This document shows, piece by piece, positions 1-8,374 of a stretch of 64,000 nt of DNA (positions are counted from its first letter, which is position 1; every line of letters begins with the position of its first letter). The notes beneath the pieces were generated by a model. The model was not told the DNA's origin. It worked only from the letters and a program-made list of their open reading frames with translations, and did no database searches. The DNA lies in contig JAQCFW010000004.1 of assembly GCA_027619225.1 (NCBI GenBank), positions 1 to 64,000 on the forward strand, in the 5' to 3' direction. Made by a program: the position numbers and the translations under genes. This DNA is from Bacteroidota bacterium (GTDB taxonomy: Bacteria; Bacteroidota; Bacteroidia; Flavobacteriales_D; Sanyastnellaceae).

Positions 1-667
1 CTGTGAGGTCGAGCTGAGAAGATGCAGAATGGGGAGAATAGCTCAGGATTATTTTACCATCAGGACTGAACAATCTCACCTGTGTATCATTAAATGCTTC
101 GAGCTGGATTGTTGCATGATCTCGGGCTGGATTTGGGTGGAGTCCAAACTTAAATGCCGCTATCGAAATTTGTTCTACATCAACAACTCCAGGATTAACA
201 TCGAGCCTTAATTCCGAAAATCCATAGCAATTTCCTCCGTGGTTTGAAGTCACCGAGAGAAGAAGGTAGCGGACAACAATACCTTCAAAATGGGGGCCGG
301 GTTCACCGAAATAACTATCTGAACCTGGAGCCTCTTCGAGGTTAATGTCACCCCACCAATTCCATGTGGTGCCATCCACCGACCAGTCCACAACCATATT
401 TGACACCCCTCTGGCGGTCTCGCCCATGACATTGTAATTCCAAAAATGACTTTGATTTAGTTCGTAATAATCGCCGAAATCGTAAAGGATCCAATGACCC
501 TCAGATCGGTCTGGATTCGGGTTCTCGGTCTCAACACATGAAAGCCAAGAATCGTCTTCTGAAGCAGAGTGCGCTCCTTCACAAATTTGAGATTGAACGA
601 TGTTTGCGTTGAGGAGAATTGCAAAACATGCAAGAACGGTCAGGAAGAAAGATTGATGTGATTTCAT
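1..667 (-). CDS. Secreted T9SS type A sorting-domain protein, 3' end cut by window edge
   Basis: Partial gene: 222 codons are visible from the ATG at 667 and the frame is still open at base 1. It starts MKSHQSFFLTVLACFAILL, a signal peptide ending near VQSQ. The middle part (HWILYDFGDYYEL, then VDWSVDGTTWNWWG and RYLLLSVTSNHGG) resembles a discoidin / F5-8C-like carbohydrate-binding module. The visible end contains FGLHPNPARDHATIQL and VRLFSPDGKII, the beginning of a T9SS type A C-terminal sorting domain, so the protein is probably exported and anchored at the cell surface. It lies 10 nt after the DUF1501 gene and is probably the last visible gene of the operon that begins at 5537. The precise ligand is unknown. 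Confidence 0.8.
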   Translation of the reverse strand, partial: MKSHQSFFLTVLACFAILLNANIVQSQICEGAHSASEDDSWLSCVETENPNPDRSEGHWILYDFGDYYELNQSHFWNYNVMGETARGVSNMVVDWSVDGTTWNWWGDINLEEAPGSDSYFGEPGPHFEGIVVRYLLLSVTSNHGGNCYGFSELRLDVNPGVVDVEQISIAAFKFGLHPNPARDHATIQLEAFNDTQVRLFSPDGKIILSYSPHSASSQLDLT

Positions 668-677
668 GATCCGGTAG

Positions 678-2069
678 TTAAATATTCATGAACCCTATCG
701 GGTTATTCGTTCCCGGAGTATAAAAATTCTCCACGTTCGGGAAAATATTTGACAAATCTGAAGGTGACACTCCCAGCCAAAGAGCCAGTTCCGCAAAATA
801 TTGATCTGTAGAAATCTCTGGAATAAGTACCCCGTTTCCGACCTCTAAATCTCCCCCCAAATCTAGAGAAGGGTATTGTCCATAGAACTGCCCTCCATTC
901 ACTGCCCCCCCAAAAACCATCGCATTTCCACCCCAGGCGTGATCCGATCCATTCCCATTGGATGTGAGGGTTCGTGCAAAATCAGAAATTGTAAATGTGG
1001 TCACCTTTTCCGACACCCCAAGCTCATCCATCGCTTCGTAAAAAGAGCCTATCGCTCCACTAAGAAGAGAGAGCCTTGCCGCTTGATTGTTGATGACCTC
1101 TCCGTGGGTGTCAAACCCTCCAAGCTTGATGTAGTATGTCTGCCTTTCCATTCCAAGGCCACCTGAAACCGCGATGCTTTGGGCTACCATTTTCATTTGT
1201 TTTGAGATCGTCGTATTCGCGAATTCCGTCGATAAAGGATTGAGGTCGGCAAGGGCAGCGGTAAAAACATCGTGCTGATTTTGAGAAGATTTCACCTTAT
1301 TTGCGTATGTCTGCCTGAGAATGTCAGCGTATTGCTGATCCATAATGTTTGTAATTCCGTTTCCTATAAGAACTGAAAAAGGATCCGTGCTATCTAAGAA
1401 ATTTATCCCTACACTTCCCTGAGAAGTAATGGCAAACTCCTCAGCAAAATTTCCAGCTTGCCATAGATTCGTTCCCGCGAGTGAAAGGTTCATTGACATA
1501 TCTTGATTTGAATTGCCCGACGCAAGAATGTCTGCTACTTTTCCACCCCAACCTTTTGCTGAACGCGTCTGTGGCATAGAGGTTTGCCAATGTCTGGCTT
1601 GATCTGCATGAGACTGAAGGCCCAAAGGAAGTGGAGCTGTGCCCGCTAGAATCTGTGTTTTTGTTACCGGCTCGATCAGCGTTCCAACGTTTGCAACAAC
1701 AGCAGCACGACCAGAGTTAAACATATTTGCAACTTCCGGCATCGCAGGATTCAGGCCATAATTAATCCCCGATGGGTCGGTGTAATTAAGTGGCAAAAGA
1801 TCGCCTTGAGGCAAGGCCAAATTTGATCTTGTCGTTGCGTATACATTATAGGGTTCTGCAGTTGTTGGAACGATCATGTTGTAGGAATCGTTTCCTCCTG
1901 CAAGTAAAATACACACCAAGGCTTTATAGTCGTCAGGGGGGGGGGCAACAACCAGAGAGTTCATCATTCCCAGTGTCGTAAATGACGAAAGGAAAGCCGT
2001 TGAACCCATTGCGGCACACCCTGTAGTACCGATGAAATTCCTCCTTGATATTATATTTTTCTTGTGCAT
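678..2069 (-). CDS. DUF1501 family secreted protein
   Basis: 463 residues. The N-terminus has a Tat-like signal (SRRNFIGTTGCAAMGSTAF, residues 8-26). The body shows DUF1501 hallmarks: LVCILLAGGNDSYNMIVP near residue 52, SHADQARHWQTS, GGFDTHGEVINN, and TISDFARTLTSNGNGSDHAWGG near the C-terminus. DUF1501 proteins are distantly related to the alkaline phosphatase/sulfatase fold and their role is not established. The gene sits 17 nt downstream of a DUF1800 gene, the usual partner of this family, and 10 nt upstream of a T9SS protein, so one exported complex is plausible (inference). A run of ten C on the coding strand (1936-1945) encodes APPP at residues 42-45, just after the signal region. Confidence 0.85.
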   Translation of the reverse strand: MHKKNIISRRNFIGTTGCAAMGSTAFLSSFTTLGMMNSLVVAPPPDDYKALVCILLAGGNDSYNMIVPTTAEPYNVYATTRSNLALPQGDLLPLNYTDPSGINYGLNPAMPEVANMFNSGRAAVVANVGTLIEPVTKTQILAGTAPLPLGLQSHADQARHWQTSMPQTRSAKGWGGKVADILASGNSNQDMSMNLSLAGTNLWQAGNFAEEFAITSQGSVGINFLDSTDPFSVLIGNGITNIMDQQYADILRQTYANKVKSSQNQHDVFTAALADLNPLSTEFANTTISKQMKMVAQSIAVSGGLGMERQTYYIKLGGFDTHGEVINNQAARLSLLSGAIGSFYEAMDELGVSEKVTTFTISDFARTLTSNGNGSDHAWGGNAMVFGGAVNGGQFYGQYPSLDLGGDLEVGNGVLIPEISTDQYFAELALWLGVSPSDLSNIFPNVENFYTPGTNNPIGFMNI

Positions 2070-2086
2070 TAGGTCAGCGTTCTAAA

Positions 2087-3946
2087 TCACTTTTGGATGA
2101 TATAATCCGGTGAAATTAACAGAAGGTAAAGCGAAATTTTAACTCGATCTGAAGGATCTAATCCTTCGACATCCACAAGCTCAGAAATCTCATCTAGCGT
2201 CTCAGAAGTCATTGTCCCACCCGCAAGGAGGATGTTGAGACGGTCAACCATTGCGTGCGTATCTGTTGACGCCAAGATGATTTCATCATCAAAGTTCAGA
2301 CTTACTTGATCTTCTGGCGATTCAAACGCCATGTCCCACCAAGGATATCCTATTTCATCTGGATGGGCCATTGTTACAGACTCCATATAGATTTCTCCAA
2401 AGAACATGTCAGAAATAAGATTGATGTATTTAATGGCCATCGCTGAATTGAGCAATTCAAATTCAGGCGCGACTAAAGAGGAGTCCGATACGGGACCGGA
2501 AGGCGCGTAAGAGGGGAGAAAGAAATTAAACACCGATGATGATGCCATGGGATGTTGACCCATCTCATCCGCTAGCCATCCTACACTCCACATTTTTCCC
2601 GATTGATTTGTGGCATCAAAGGCTTTTAAAATCTGAATATACCGCATCATGGGTTCGCGCATTTTCCCGCTTGCAGCATCTTCAATCCAAGAACAATGTC
2701 TCGCCTCGTCATCTAGAAGAATCGCCTTCACGACCGCTGCCAAATCTCCCCGAACACCTGTTCCGTTATTCACAAAAACAGACGCAACACGTTCGATGTA
2801 CTCTGGAGAAGGATTCGATTTCACCATTCTCTGAATGAGTAATTTACTTACGAAAGGAGCTGTGTTTGAATGGTAAAACAGATTGTCTAATGCCTTCGAT
2901 ATATCCTCCGAACCGGTGGCGACGTTATACGTTTCACTTCCGTTAAGCAAGTGTTTTACGCCTTCCTCATGCCATCCTTCAAACATCACCATAGGCATTG
3001 TGGAGTTGATATGTGGTACGGTGTTGTACCAAACCCCCCATTGAACTATTTCCTCAGAATAATCAACCCATGGCGCCCAATATTGTGCAGGTCCCAATCC
3101 TGTAAATACACGCGCAAATTCACCGATGTCGCTGTTGTTATAAGTCGGTATGGGTACGCCGGCTTCATCTGTAACAATTGTACCATCTAGCTCGAGTTCA
3201 TAGAGGCCAATCGTGAATAATTGCATCACCTCTCTTGCGAAATTTTCGTCAGGATGGATGTTTTCTTCTTCGTTTGTAGGAGCATTGTTTATTGAACTGA
3301 GATAGTATCCCATCGCAGGATGATACGTCACTTCCTCTAGCAAATCACGGTAATTCCCGAAGGCATTTGAATACAGAACATCGTAGTACGATGCAAGTCC
3401 GAATGCATCAGATTGCAATCTAGAATCTTCCGAAATCACTAAGATCTCACTTAAAGACAAAGCCACCTTCTGCCTCAGAAGATCCTCACCATTCATCGCA
3501 TTATTCCACCAAGCCATACGCCAATAAAAACTCGCCGGAAAAATATCCTCATTGCCATTGATGATGATTTCACCCCACTCATCGTAATATGCTTGAACGA
3601 AATGATCCCAAACCATACGTGAAGTATCCAAATAGCTCATTTCTGGCAAAAGGACTTGCGCGTCTATCCAGTTTTCAAATCCTTGCTCAGAAAGTTCTTC
3701 TATTTGCGCGTAATTGACACCCGTGGTTGCTTGTCCAAAAAATCTTGCTGCATCACGAAATTGCTGGTCCAATCCCGACCCATTTATGGTATTGACTCCT
3801 TCACCCAAAAGACCCGTTCCGCTTGTTGTAACAGAGATCCCAGTCGTATGTCCAGCTCCGAGATAATCTGAATGAGGTGAGGTTTGGGCTGAAGAATTTG
3901 CTGTGAAAAACAGAAAGCATCCATATAAAACCCAAACCTTTTTCAT
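2087..3946 (-). CDS. DUF1800 family secreted protein
   Basis: 619 residues beginning MKKVWVLYGCFLFFTANSSA, a signal peptide. DUF1800 features are recognisable: DAARFFGQATTG near residue 66, LLRQKVALSLSEILVIS, HPAMGYYLSSINNAP, ENFAREVMQLFTIGLYEL, SKLLIQRMVKSNPSPEYI, VKAILLDDEARH and a C-terminal SLYLLLISPDYIIQK. The family's biochemical function is unknown. In Bacteroidota, Planctomycetota and Proteobacteria it is typically encoded beside a DUF1501 protein, as here (17 nt gap). It follows the Cys-rich T9SS protein by 10 nt, so the genes from 5537 to the left window edge form one operon of exported proteins. Confidence 0.85.
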   Translation of the reverse strand: MKKVWVLYGCFLFFTANSSAQTSPHSDYLGAGHTTGISVTTSGTGLLGEGVNTINGSGLDQQFRDAARFFGQATTGVNYAQIEELSEQGFENWIDAQVLLPEMSYLDTSRMVWDHFVQAYYDEWGEIIINGNEDIFPASFYWRMAWWNNAMNGEDLLRQKVALSLSEILVISEDSRLQSDAFGLASYYDVLYSNAFGNYRDLLEEVTYHPAMGYYLSSINNAPTNEEENIHPDENFAREVMQLFTIGLYELELDGTIVTDEAGVPIPTYNNSDIGEFARVFTGLGPAQYWAPWVDYSEEIVQWGVWYNTVPHINSTMPMVMFEGWHEEGVKHLLNGSETYNVATGSEDISKALDNLFYHSNTAPFVSKLLIQRMVKSNPSPEYIERVASVFVNNGTGVRGDLAAVVKAILLDDEARHCSWIEDAASGKMREPMMRYIQILKAFDATNQSGKMWSVGWLADEMGQHPMASSSVFNFFLPSYAPSGPVSDSSLVAPEFELLNSAMAIKYINLISDMFFGEIYMESVTMAHPDEIGYPWWDMAFESPEDQVSLNFDDEIILASTDTHAMVDRLNILLAGGTMTSETLDEISELVDVEGLDPSDRVKISLYLLLISPDYIIQK

Positions 3947-3956
3947 TTTTTTGAGA

Positions 3957-5537
3957 TTAATTTAAAATCACGTGCTTATATGACGGGGTCCCTCCTTCAA
4001 GGTTTAGTTGTAAAATATAAGCTCCTCTTGAAATTTCGGAAACATCTATTGTCGTGGCGTTTTGTAAAGAGTAGCTTCTCACAATACGACCTGAATAATC
4101 TCGCAAAAGAAGCGCTGCTTCCCCTGAGGTTGCTTCAAGAATATTTATATGAAGTACCGTCGAAGCCGGAGTGGGATATATCTCGAAAACAATACTCTCC
4201 AGCTCATCAATGGAAACTGGCGTGATATTTACCGCGAGGCAAACTTGATCACTGGAGCATCCACCACTGTTTGTTTCTGTGACACATAGAGAGCCCGATC
4301 CAGACCCCCACCAAGCCACGTTTACATCAGACGTTCCTTCTCCATCAGTAACATCACCGCTTGTAGATACCCAATCGTATGTGCTTCCAGTAGTGTTTGG
4401 GTACGAGTATGACAAGAGCATATTTGCAGATGGGGCCACTTCTCCTGAAATCGCATACGTACTCAAGTAGCTACAAACTGCAGGGTCTGGAATCGCTAAC
4501 GCGGAGTAGTTACATGCATCCGGATCATTGCATCCATATCCCAAACACAAACAATCATCTTGAATCACATCGTCAAAAGAATACTGGTCTCCATCATCAC
4601 AAGGGTCTCCCGACAAAAAACAAGTGGAGTCGTCGATTGTCGCTTCCATGTCGTAGTTGCATGCCATCGCATTCGTACAGCCAGCACAACTTAAAAAATC
4701 ACACGTTCCATCATCAACAGTTGCGATCGCATTAAAATTACATGCATCAAGTTCGATACAACCATAGCATGTGTAATCACAATTCATGCTGTCGTCTGTG
4801 GCGTTTGGATCATAGTTACAAGCTCCTGGCTCGTAACACCCTTCGATTTCAAATTCATCACAAACGCCATCACCGTCAGAATCGTTAACGCACTCCCCAT
4901 TTAAGTATGGATGAACAACCACCAAAAGGTCTGGGCAATTATCTTCTACATTTGTTTGGGCGGCATTGACAAAAGTTGAAATACACGTCTGAAGCGACCA
5001 ATCTCCACATGTTGTTACTTGAGCAATTAACACCCTTAAATTCTCACCTGCCAATGCATTTGGAGGAATCTCAATCACGAATAATGCTCCGTCATTTGAA
5101 GAGCCCGAGCAAATTTCATCTCCATTAGGCATTCCAACAGACAGGGGTAGTAAACCAACAGCGTCACCACTTGTCATTCCTATTGTCCAATAAGTGTCGA
5201 ATTCCCAGTCTGGGACAGTGCTCCAAAAAACTGAGTTGTTTGTAGCATCCATCACCGAACTTCCGTCAACTGGATTATGGCATCCGCATGGGGCATCTAT
5301 AAACATAGGGGGAGTATCAAGAGCAGCTACATCTGAAAATAAAGCGCTAATTGCATCGTTCTGATTTGTAAAGTTCGCGTAAACACGATATGTGCCAAAG
5401 AATTCTAAGTCGCTCCCTTCCTCTAAAAACATTGTGTCTAATTCAACTGTATATCCAATAAACTGGGCGTTTACAGTTGTGAAATTCATTGAAATAAAAA
5501 ACATCGACACCGCTAAAATCTTACAAAAATTATTCAT
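3957..5537 (-). CDS. Secreted T9SS type A protein with four Cys-rich ACNY repeats
   Basis: 526 residues. A signal peptide (MNNFCKILAVSMFFISMNFT) is followed by a domain of about 190 residues that I do not recognise, a calcium-binding-like stretch (NDSDGDGVCDEFE), then four tandem Cys-rich modules beginning GCYEPGACNYDPNAT, GCIELDACNFNAIAT, GCTNAMACNYDMEAT and GCNDPDACNYSALAI. After a PKD-like segment the C-terminus (EIYPTPASTVLHI, LLLRDYSGRIVRSY, ISRGAYILQL) is a T9SS type A sorting domain. It is the first gene of the minus-strand operon with DUF1800 and DUF1501. Surface location is well supported; the ligand or substrate is not. Confidence 0.8.
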   Translation of the reverse strand: MNNFCKILAVSMFFISMNFTTVNAQFIGYTVELDTMFLEEGSDLEFFGTYRVYANFTNQNDAISALFSDVAALDTPPMFIDAPCGCHNPVDGSSVMDATNNSVFWSTVPDWEFDTYWTIGMTSGDAVGLLPLSVGMPNGDEICSGSSNDGALFVIEIPPNALAGENLRVLIAQVTTCGDWSLQTCISTFVNAAQTNVEDNCPDLLVVVHPYLNGECVNDSDGDGVCDEFEIEGCYEPGACNYDPNATDDSMNCDYTCYGCIELDACNFNAIATVDDGTCDFLSCAGCTNAMACNYDMEATIDDSTCFLSGDPCDDGDQYSFDDVIQDDCLCLGYGCNDPDACNYSALAIPDPAVCSYLSTYAISGEVAPSANMLLSYSYPNTTGSTYDWVSTSGDVTDGEGTSDVNVAWWGSGSGSLCVTETNSGGCSSDQVCLAVNITPVSIDELESIVFEIYPTPASTVLHINILEATSGEAALLLRDYSGRIVRSYSLQNATTIDVSEISRGAYILQLNLEGGTPSYKHVILN

Positions 5538-5607
5538 CTTATTCCATCTTTATTTGGCACACAAGTTAGTGAATCCAAGTGTAAATTATCTTGCTTTTCT
5601 TAAAGGT

Positions 5608-6897
5608 CTAAGAGTTCATGCTCTCTTGTATCTCTTCAGCCTCAATAGGGATGTGTGCCATTAGGTCAACGAACCCATTCTCAGTGATTACTATATCATT
5701 CTCCAAGCGTATTCCCAGGCCTTCTTCAGGGATGTAAATTCCTGGCTCACATGTGAGAACATTTCCTGCTTGTATAGGATTTTGCCAATGTCCTACATCG
5801 TGAACATCTAAACCTATAAAGTGAGAAGTTCCATGCATGAAATACTTTTTGTAGGCAGGAGAGGATGCTGATTGTTTAGACACGTCATGCTTGTCTATAA
5901 GCTTCAAATCGAGAAGCTGCTTCGTCATAAGTTCCCCTACTTGCTTGTGATATTCATGTAAACTTACGCCAGGTCTGAGTAGTTTCATTGCATCTTGCAT
6001 AACTGAATAAACTGAGTTATACACCGCTAGCTGCCTATCTGAAAATTTTCCGCTCACAGGGATACACCTGGTCATATCAGCTGCGTAATTGCCATACTCA
6101 GCACCCACATCCATAAGTACCACATCCCCGGCTTGACATTCCTTATTATTCTCGACATAATGAAGTACACAAGCGTTTGCACCACTCCCGACAATCGGCG
6201 TGTAGGCAAATCTTCTCGAACCTCTTCTTATAAATTCATGAAGAAATTCTGATTCAATTTCATACTCCATTACGCCCGGCTTTACAAATTGAAGTACTCT
6301 TTCAAGCCCTGCTTTTGTAATATCACAAGCGCGTTGCATTTGCAAAATTTCCGAATTGTGCTTAACTGCTCTTAAATCATATAGAATAGGAGCTGTTCTT
6401 GCAGTAATGTGATTTGGGTATTTTTCTCTGACCCTCTTATTTTCCCGTACTTCACGAGTTTCAACTCGTGTACTCGCGCGGGTATGAGGGTTGTCGTTTA
6501 AGTAAAGCAATTCTGCTTCTGCCATAAGCCTGTGAAGCGTGCTTTCGAATGCGGATAGCCACTGAACGTTTCGAATGCCTGTAGATTCTCTGGCCTCTTT
6601 TTTAGTGAGTTTCGCTCCATGCCAAACAGCCAGCTCATCACTGGTCTCAATCATAAACAAAATCTCTTTATCTGCATCTGAATGTGCCTCTGGAAAAAGA
6701 AGTAAGATTGTTTCCTCTTGATCTACTCCACTCAAATAGAAAATATCAGTTGCCTGAACAAAAGGCATCGTTCCATCTGCACTAGTTGGATAAATATCAT
6801 TTGAAAAAAACAGGCTTAAGCCATTAGAATCTAATCTGTCAGCCAAAGCTTTTCTATTGCGTGTGTATAACGCAGATGGTAATTTTTCGTAACGCAT
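5608..6897 (-). CDS. pepP: Xaa-Pro aminopeptidase (aminopeptidase P, M24B)
   Basis: 429 residues, the normal length for PepP. It removes the N-terminal residue from peptides with proline in second position, using a two-metal centre, and is expected in the cytoplasm. The N-terminal AMP_N domain covers roughly residues 1-135. The C-terminal pita-bread fold contains the metal ligands: DVGAEYGNYAADMTR (two Asp), FMHGTSHFIGLDVHD (His), CEPGIYI (Glu) and GIRLENDIVIT (Glu). It is transcribed divergently from the ridA-like gene with only 25 nt between start codons; a TAACTTG element ends 5 nt before its ATG. Confidence 0.93.
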   Translation of the reverse strand: MRYEKLPSALYTRNRKALADRLDSNGLSLFFSNDIYPTSADGTMPFVQATDIFYLSGVDQEETILLLFPEAHSDADKEILFMIETSDELAVWHGAKLTKKEARESTGIRNVQWLSAFESTLHRLMAEAELLYLNDNPHTRASTRVETREVRENKRVREKYPNHITARTAPILYDLRAVKHNSEILQMQRACDITKAGLERVLQFVKPGVMEYEIESEFLHEFIRRGSRRFAYTPIVGSGANACVLHYVENNKECQAGDVVLMDVGAEYGNYAADMTRCIPVSGKFSDRQLAVYNSVYSVMQDAMKLLRPGVSLHEYHKQVGELMTKQLLDLKLIDKHDVSKQSASSPAYKKYFMHGTSHFIGLDVHDVGHWQNPIQAGNVLTCEPGIYIPEEGLGIRLENDIVITENGFVDLMAHIPIEAEEIQESMNS

Positions 6898-6910
6898 AGC
6901 CGCAAGTTAC

Positions 6911-6918
6911 TACCTTCG
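6911..6918 (+). promoter_or_regulatory. Possible -7 box of the ridA-kynA operon
   Basis: TACCTTCG, one mismatch from TAnnTTTG, ends 4 nt (GTGC) before the ATG at 6923. On the other strand a TAACTTG lies 5 nt before the pepP ATG, so the 25-nt gap may hold back-to-back promoters. The same octamer recurs upstream of purF and of the sugar phosphate isomerase. Confidence 0.35.
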
Positions 6919-6922
6919 GTGC

Positions 6923-7363
6923 ATGAGCGATAGTATTTCTACAAATAATGCACCTAAACCTGTGGGATCTTACCCACACGCTAGAAGAGTGGGTGAACTT
7001 TTATTCTTAAGTGGAGTGGGGCCACGTATAGCAGGATCGGGTTTAGGCGACAGCAAAGTGCCTGGTTTGGAACTTTCCCCAGAAGGAGAGATTATAAACT
7101 ATGATCTTGCTGCTCAGGTTCACGCCGTTTTTGCGAATGTGAAAGCTGTTTTAGAAGCGAGCGGGAGTTCATGGGATGAGCTTGTCGATGTTACCGTGTT
7201 TTTAACAAATATGTCAAGGGACTTTTCTGAGTTTAATCGTATTTATGCAGAATATTTTTCAGAGCTTGGGGACAAGAGACCTTGCAGAACTACGGTTGAG
7301 ATAAACTGTCTTCCCACTCCCATTGCGATTGAATTAAAATGTATTGCTACAATAAAATCTTAA
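6923..7363 (+). CDS. RidA/YjgF family protein, 2-aminomuconate deaminase-like
   Basis: 146 residues. RidA-fold signatures are present: KPVGSYPHARRVGELLFLSG at the N-terminus, FANVKAVLEASGSSWDELVD in the middle, and RPCRTTVEI with the usual anion-binding Arg near residue 120. The N-terminal wording and length are closer to 2-aminomuconate deaminase (AmnD type) than to ordinary RidA. It lies 3 nt upstream of tryptophan 2,3-dioxygenase, so a role in the kynurenine/2-aminomuconate route of tryptophan breakdown is a reasonable inference. A generic enamine/imine deaminase remains possible. A promoter-like TACCTTCG ends 4 nt before the ATG. Confidence 0.85.
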   Translation: MSDSISTNNAPKPVGSYPHARRVGELLFLSGVGPRIAGSGLGDSKVPGLELSPEGEIINYDLAAQVHAVFANVKAVLEASGSSWDELVDVTVFLTNMSRDFSEFNRIYAEYFSELGDKRPCRTTVEINCLPTPIAIELKCIATIKS

Positions 7364-7366
7364 TCT

Positions 7367-8362
7367 ATGCCTAACACAAACGATTTTAAGCCAGAGATAT
7401 TAGAGAAGTTAGACCTCTTGCAGAATAAATATTCTGCTATGGGCCAAGATTTATCTTCTTATTTAGATGGTCTTTTGTATGCTGACTTCCTCACTTATTG
7501 GGATTATATAAACCTAGATACACTGCTAAATCTTCAACAGCCAATCACTCCATATCCTGATGAGAAAGTATTCATTATCTATCATCAAATTACAGAGCTG
7601 TACTTCAAACTTGCTATACACGAATTCGATCGTCTCGATGAAGCGGTTAAAGGTGGAGTTCTCACCCCTAAATTTTTATTAGAGCGCGTAAGGAGAATCA
7701 ATCGCTACTTTGAGACTCTAACCAGCAGCTTTGATATTATGGTCGACGGCATGGATCAAGGTGAGTTCCTGAAATTCCGCATGTCGCTCCTCCCTGCAAG
7801 TGGATTCCAGAGCGCTCAATATAGAAAGGTGGAAATCTATAGCACATCTTTAGACCGCATTGCTCATAAAAATCACAGAGAAAAATTTGCAGGATATTCA
7901 TTGAAAGACATTCCGCAAATATTCGACCACCTCTACTGGAGAGAAGGGGCCTCTGAATTAAAATCTGGTGCGAAAACTCTCACTCTTAAACAATTTGAGA
8001 AGAAATACGATACAGAGTTAAAGGAGTTGGCTGTAAAAACCTTCACCTCAAATGTTAGAGCTGCTGCAGATTCGCTCGAGTTTTCTAAAGAGGATTCTGA
8101 CATTAAAGATGACTTGCACCAAGCGATGCGGTGGTTAGACATCAACGTAAACGTAAACTGGACTCTGGCACACTACAAATCTGCCGTTCGCTATTTACAG
8201 CGCGACCCTGAAGATATCGCAGCTACAGGTGGAACTAACTGGCAGAAATATCTCCCCCCTCGTTTCCAAAAGCGCATCTTCTTTCCAGAATTGTGGAATG
8301 ATCAGGAACTCGAAGATTGGGGTAAAAGTTGGGTGAGTCGTGAAGTTTTCGGGATAAAGTAG
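7367..8362 (+). CDS. kynA: Tryptophan 2,3-dioxygenase
   Basis: 331 residues. This heme enzyme oxidises L-tryptophan to N-formylkynurenine, the first step of the kynurenine pathway. Family motifs are visible: LLYADFLTYWDYINLDTLL, then IIYHQITELYFKLAIHE containing the distal-pocket His, FRMSLLPASGFQSAQYR in the centre, and NWTLAHYKSAVRYL with the likely proximal heme-ligand His. The C-terminal ATGGTNWQKYLPPRFQKR corresponds to the substrate-loop region of the family. It is the middle gene of an operon with the RidA-like deaminase (3 nt gap) and an M23 lipoprotein (12 nt gap). No other kynurenine gene (formamidase, kynureninase, hydroxylase) is in the window. Confidence 0.93.
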   Translation: MPNTNDFKPEILEKLDLLQNKYSAMGQDLSSYLDGLLYADFLTYWDYINLDTLLNLQQPITPYPDEKVFIIYHQITELYFKLAIHEFDRLDEAVKGGVLTPKFLLERVRRINRYFETLTSSFDIMVDGMDQGEFLKFRMSLLPASGFQSAQYRKVEIYSTSLDRIAHKNHREKFAGYSLKDIPQIFDHLYWREGASELKSGAKTLTLKQFEKKYDTELKELAVKTFTSNVRAAADSLEFSKEDSDIKDDLHQAMRWLDINVNVNWTLAHYKSAVRYLQRDPEDIAATGGTNWQKYLPPRFQKRIFFPELWNDQELEDWGKSWVSREVFGIK

Positions 8363-8374
8363 ATCACAGAGTAC

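Noticed and set aside
250-432. 60-codon minus-strand frame near the left edge
   Set aside because: It is out of frame with the partial T9SS protein that covers the same bases and reads as a signal-bearing protein from 667.
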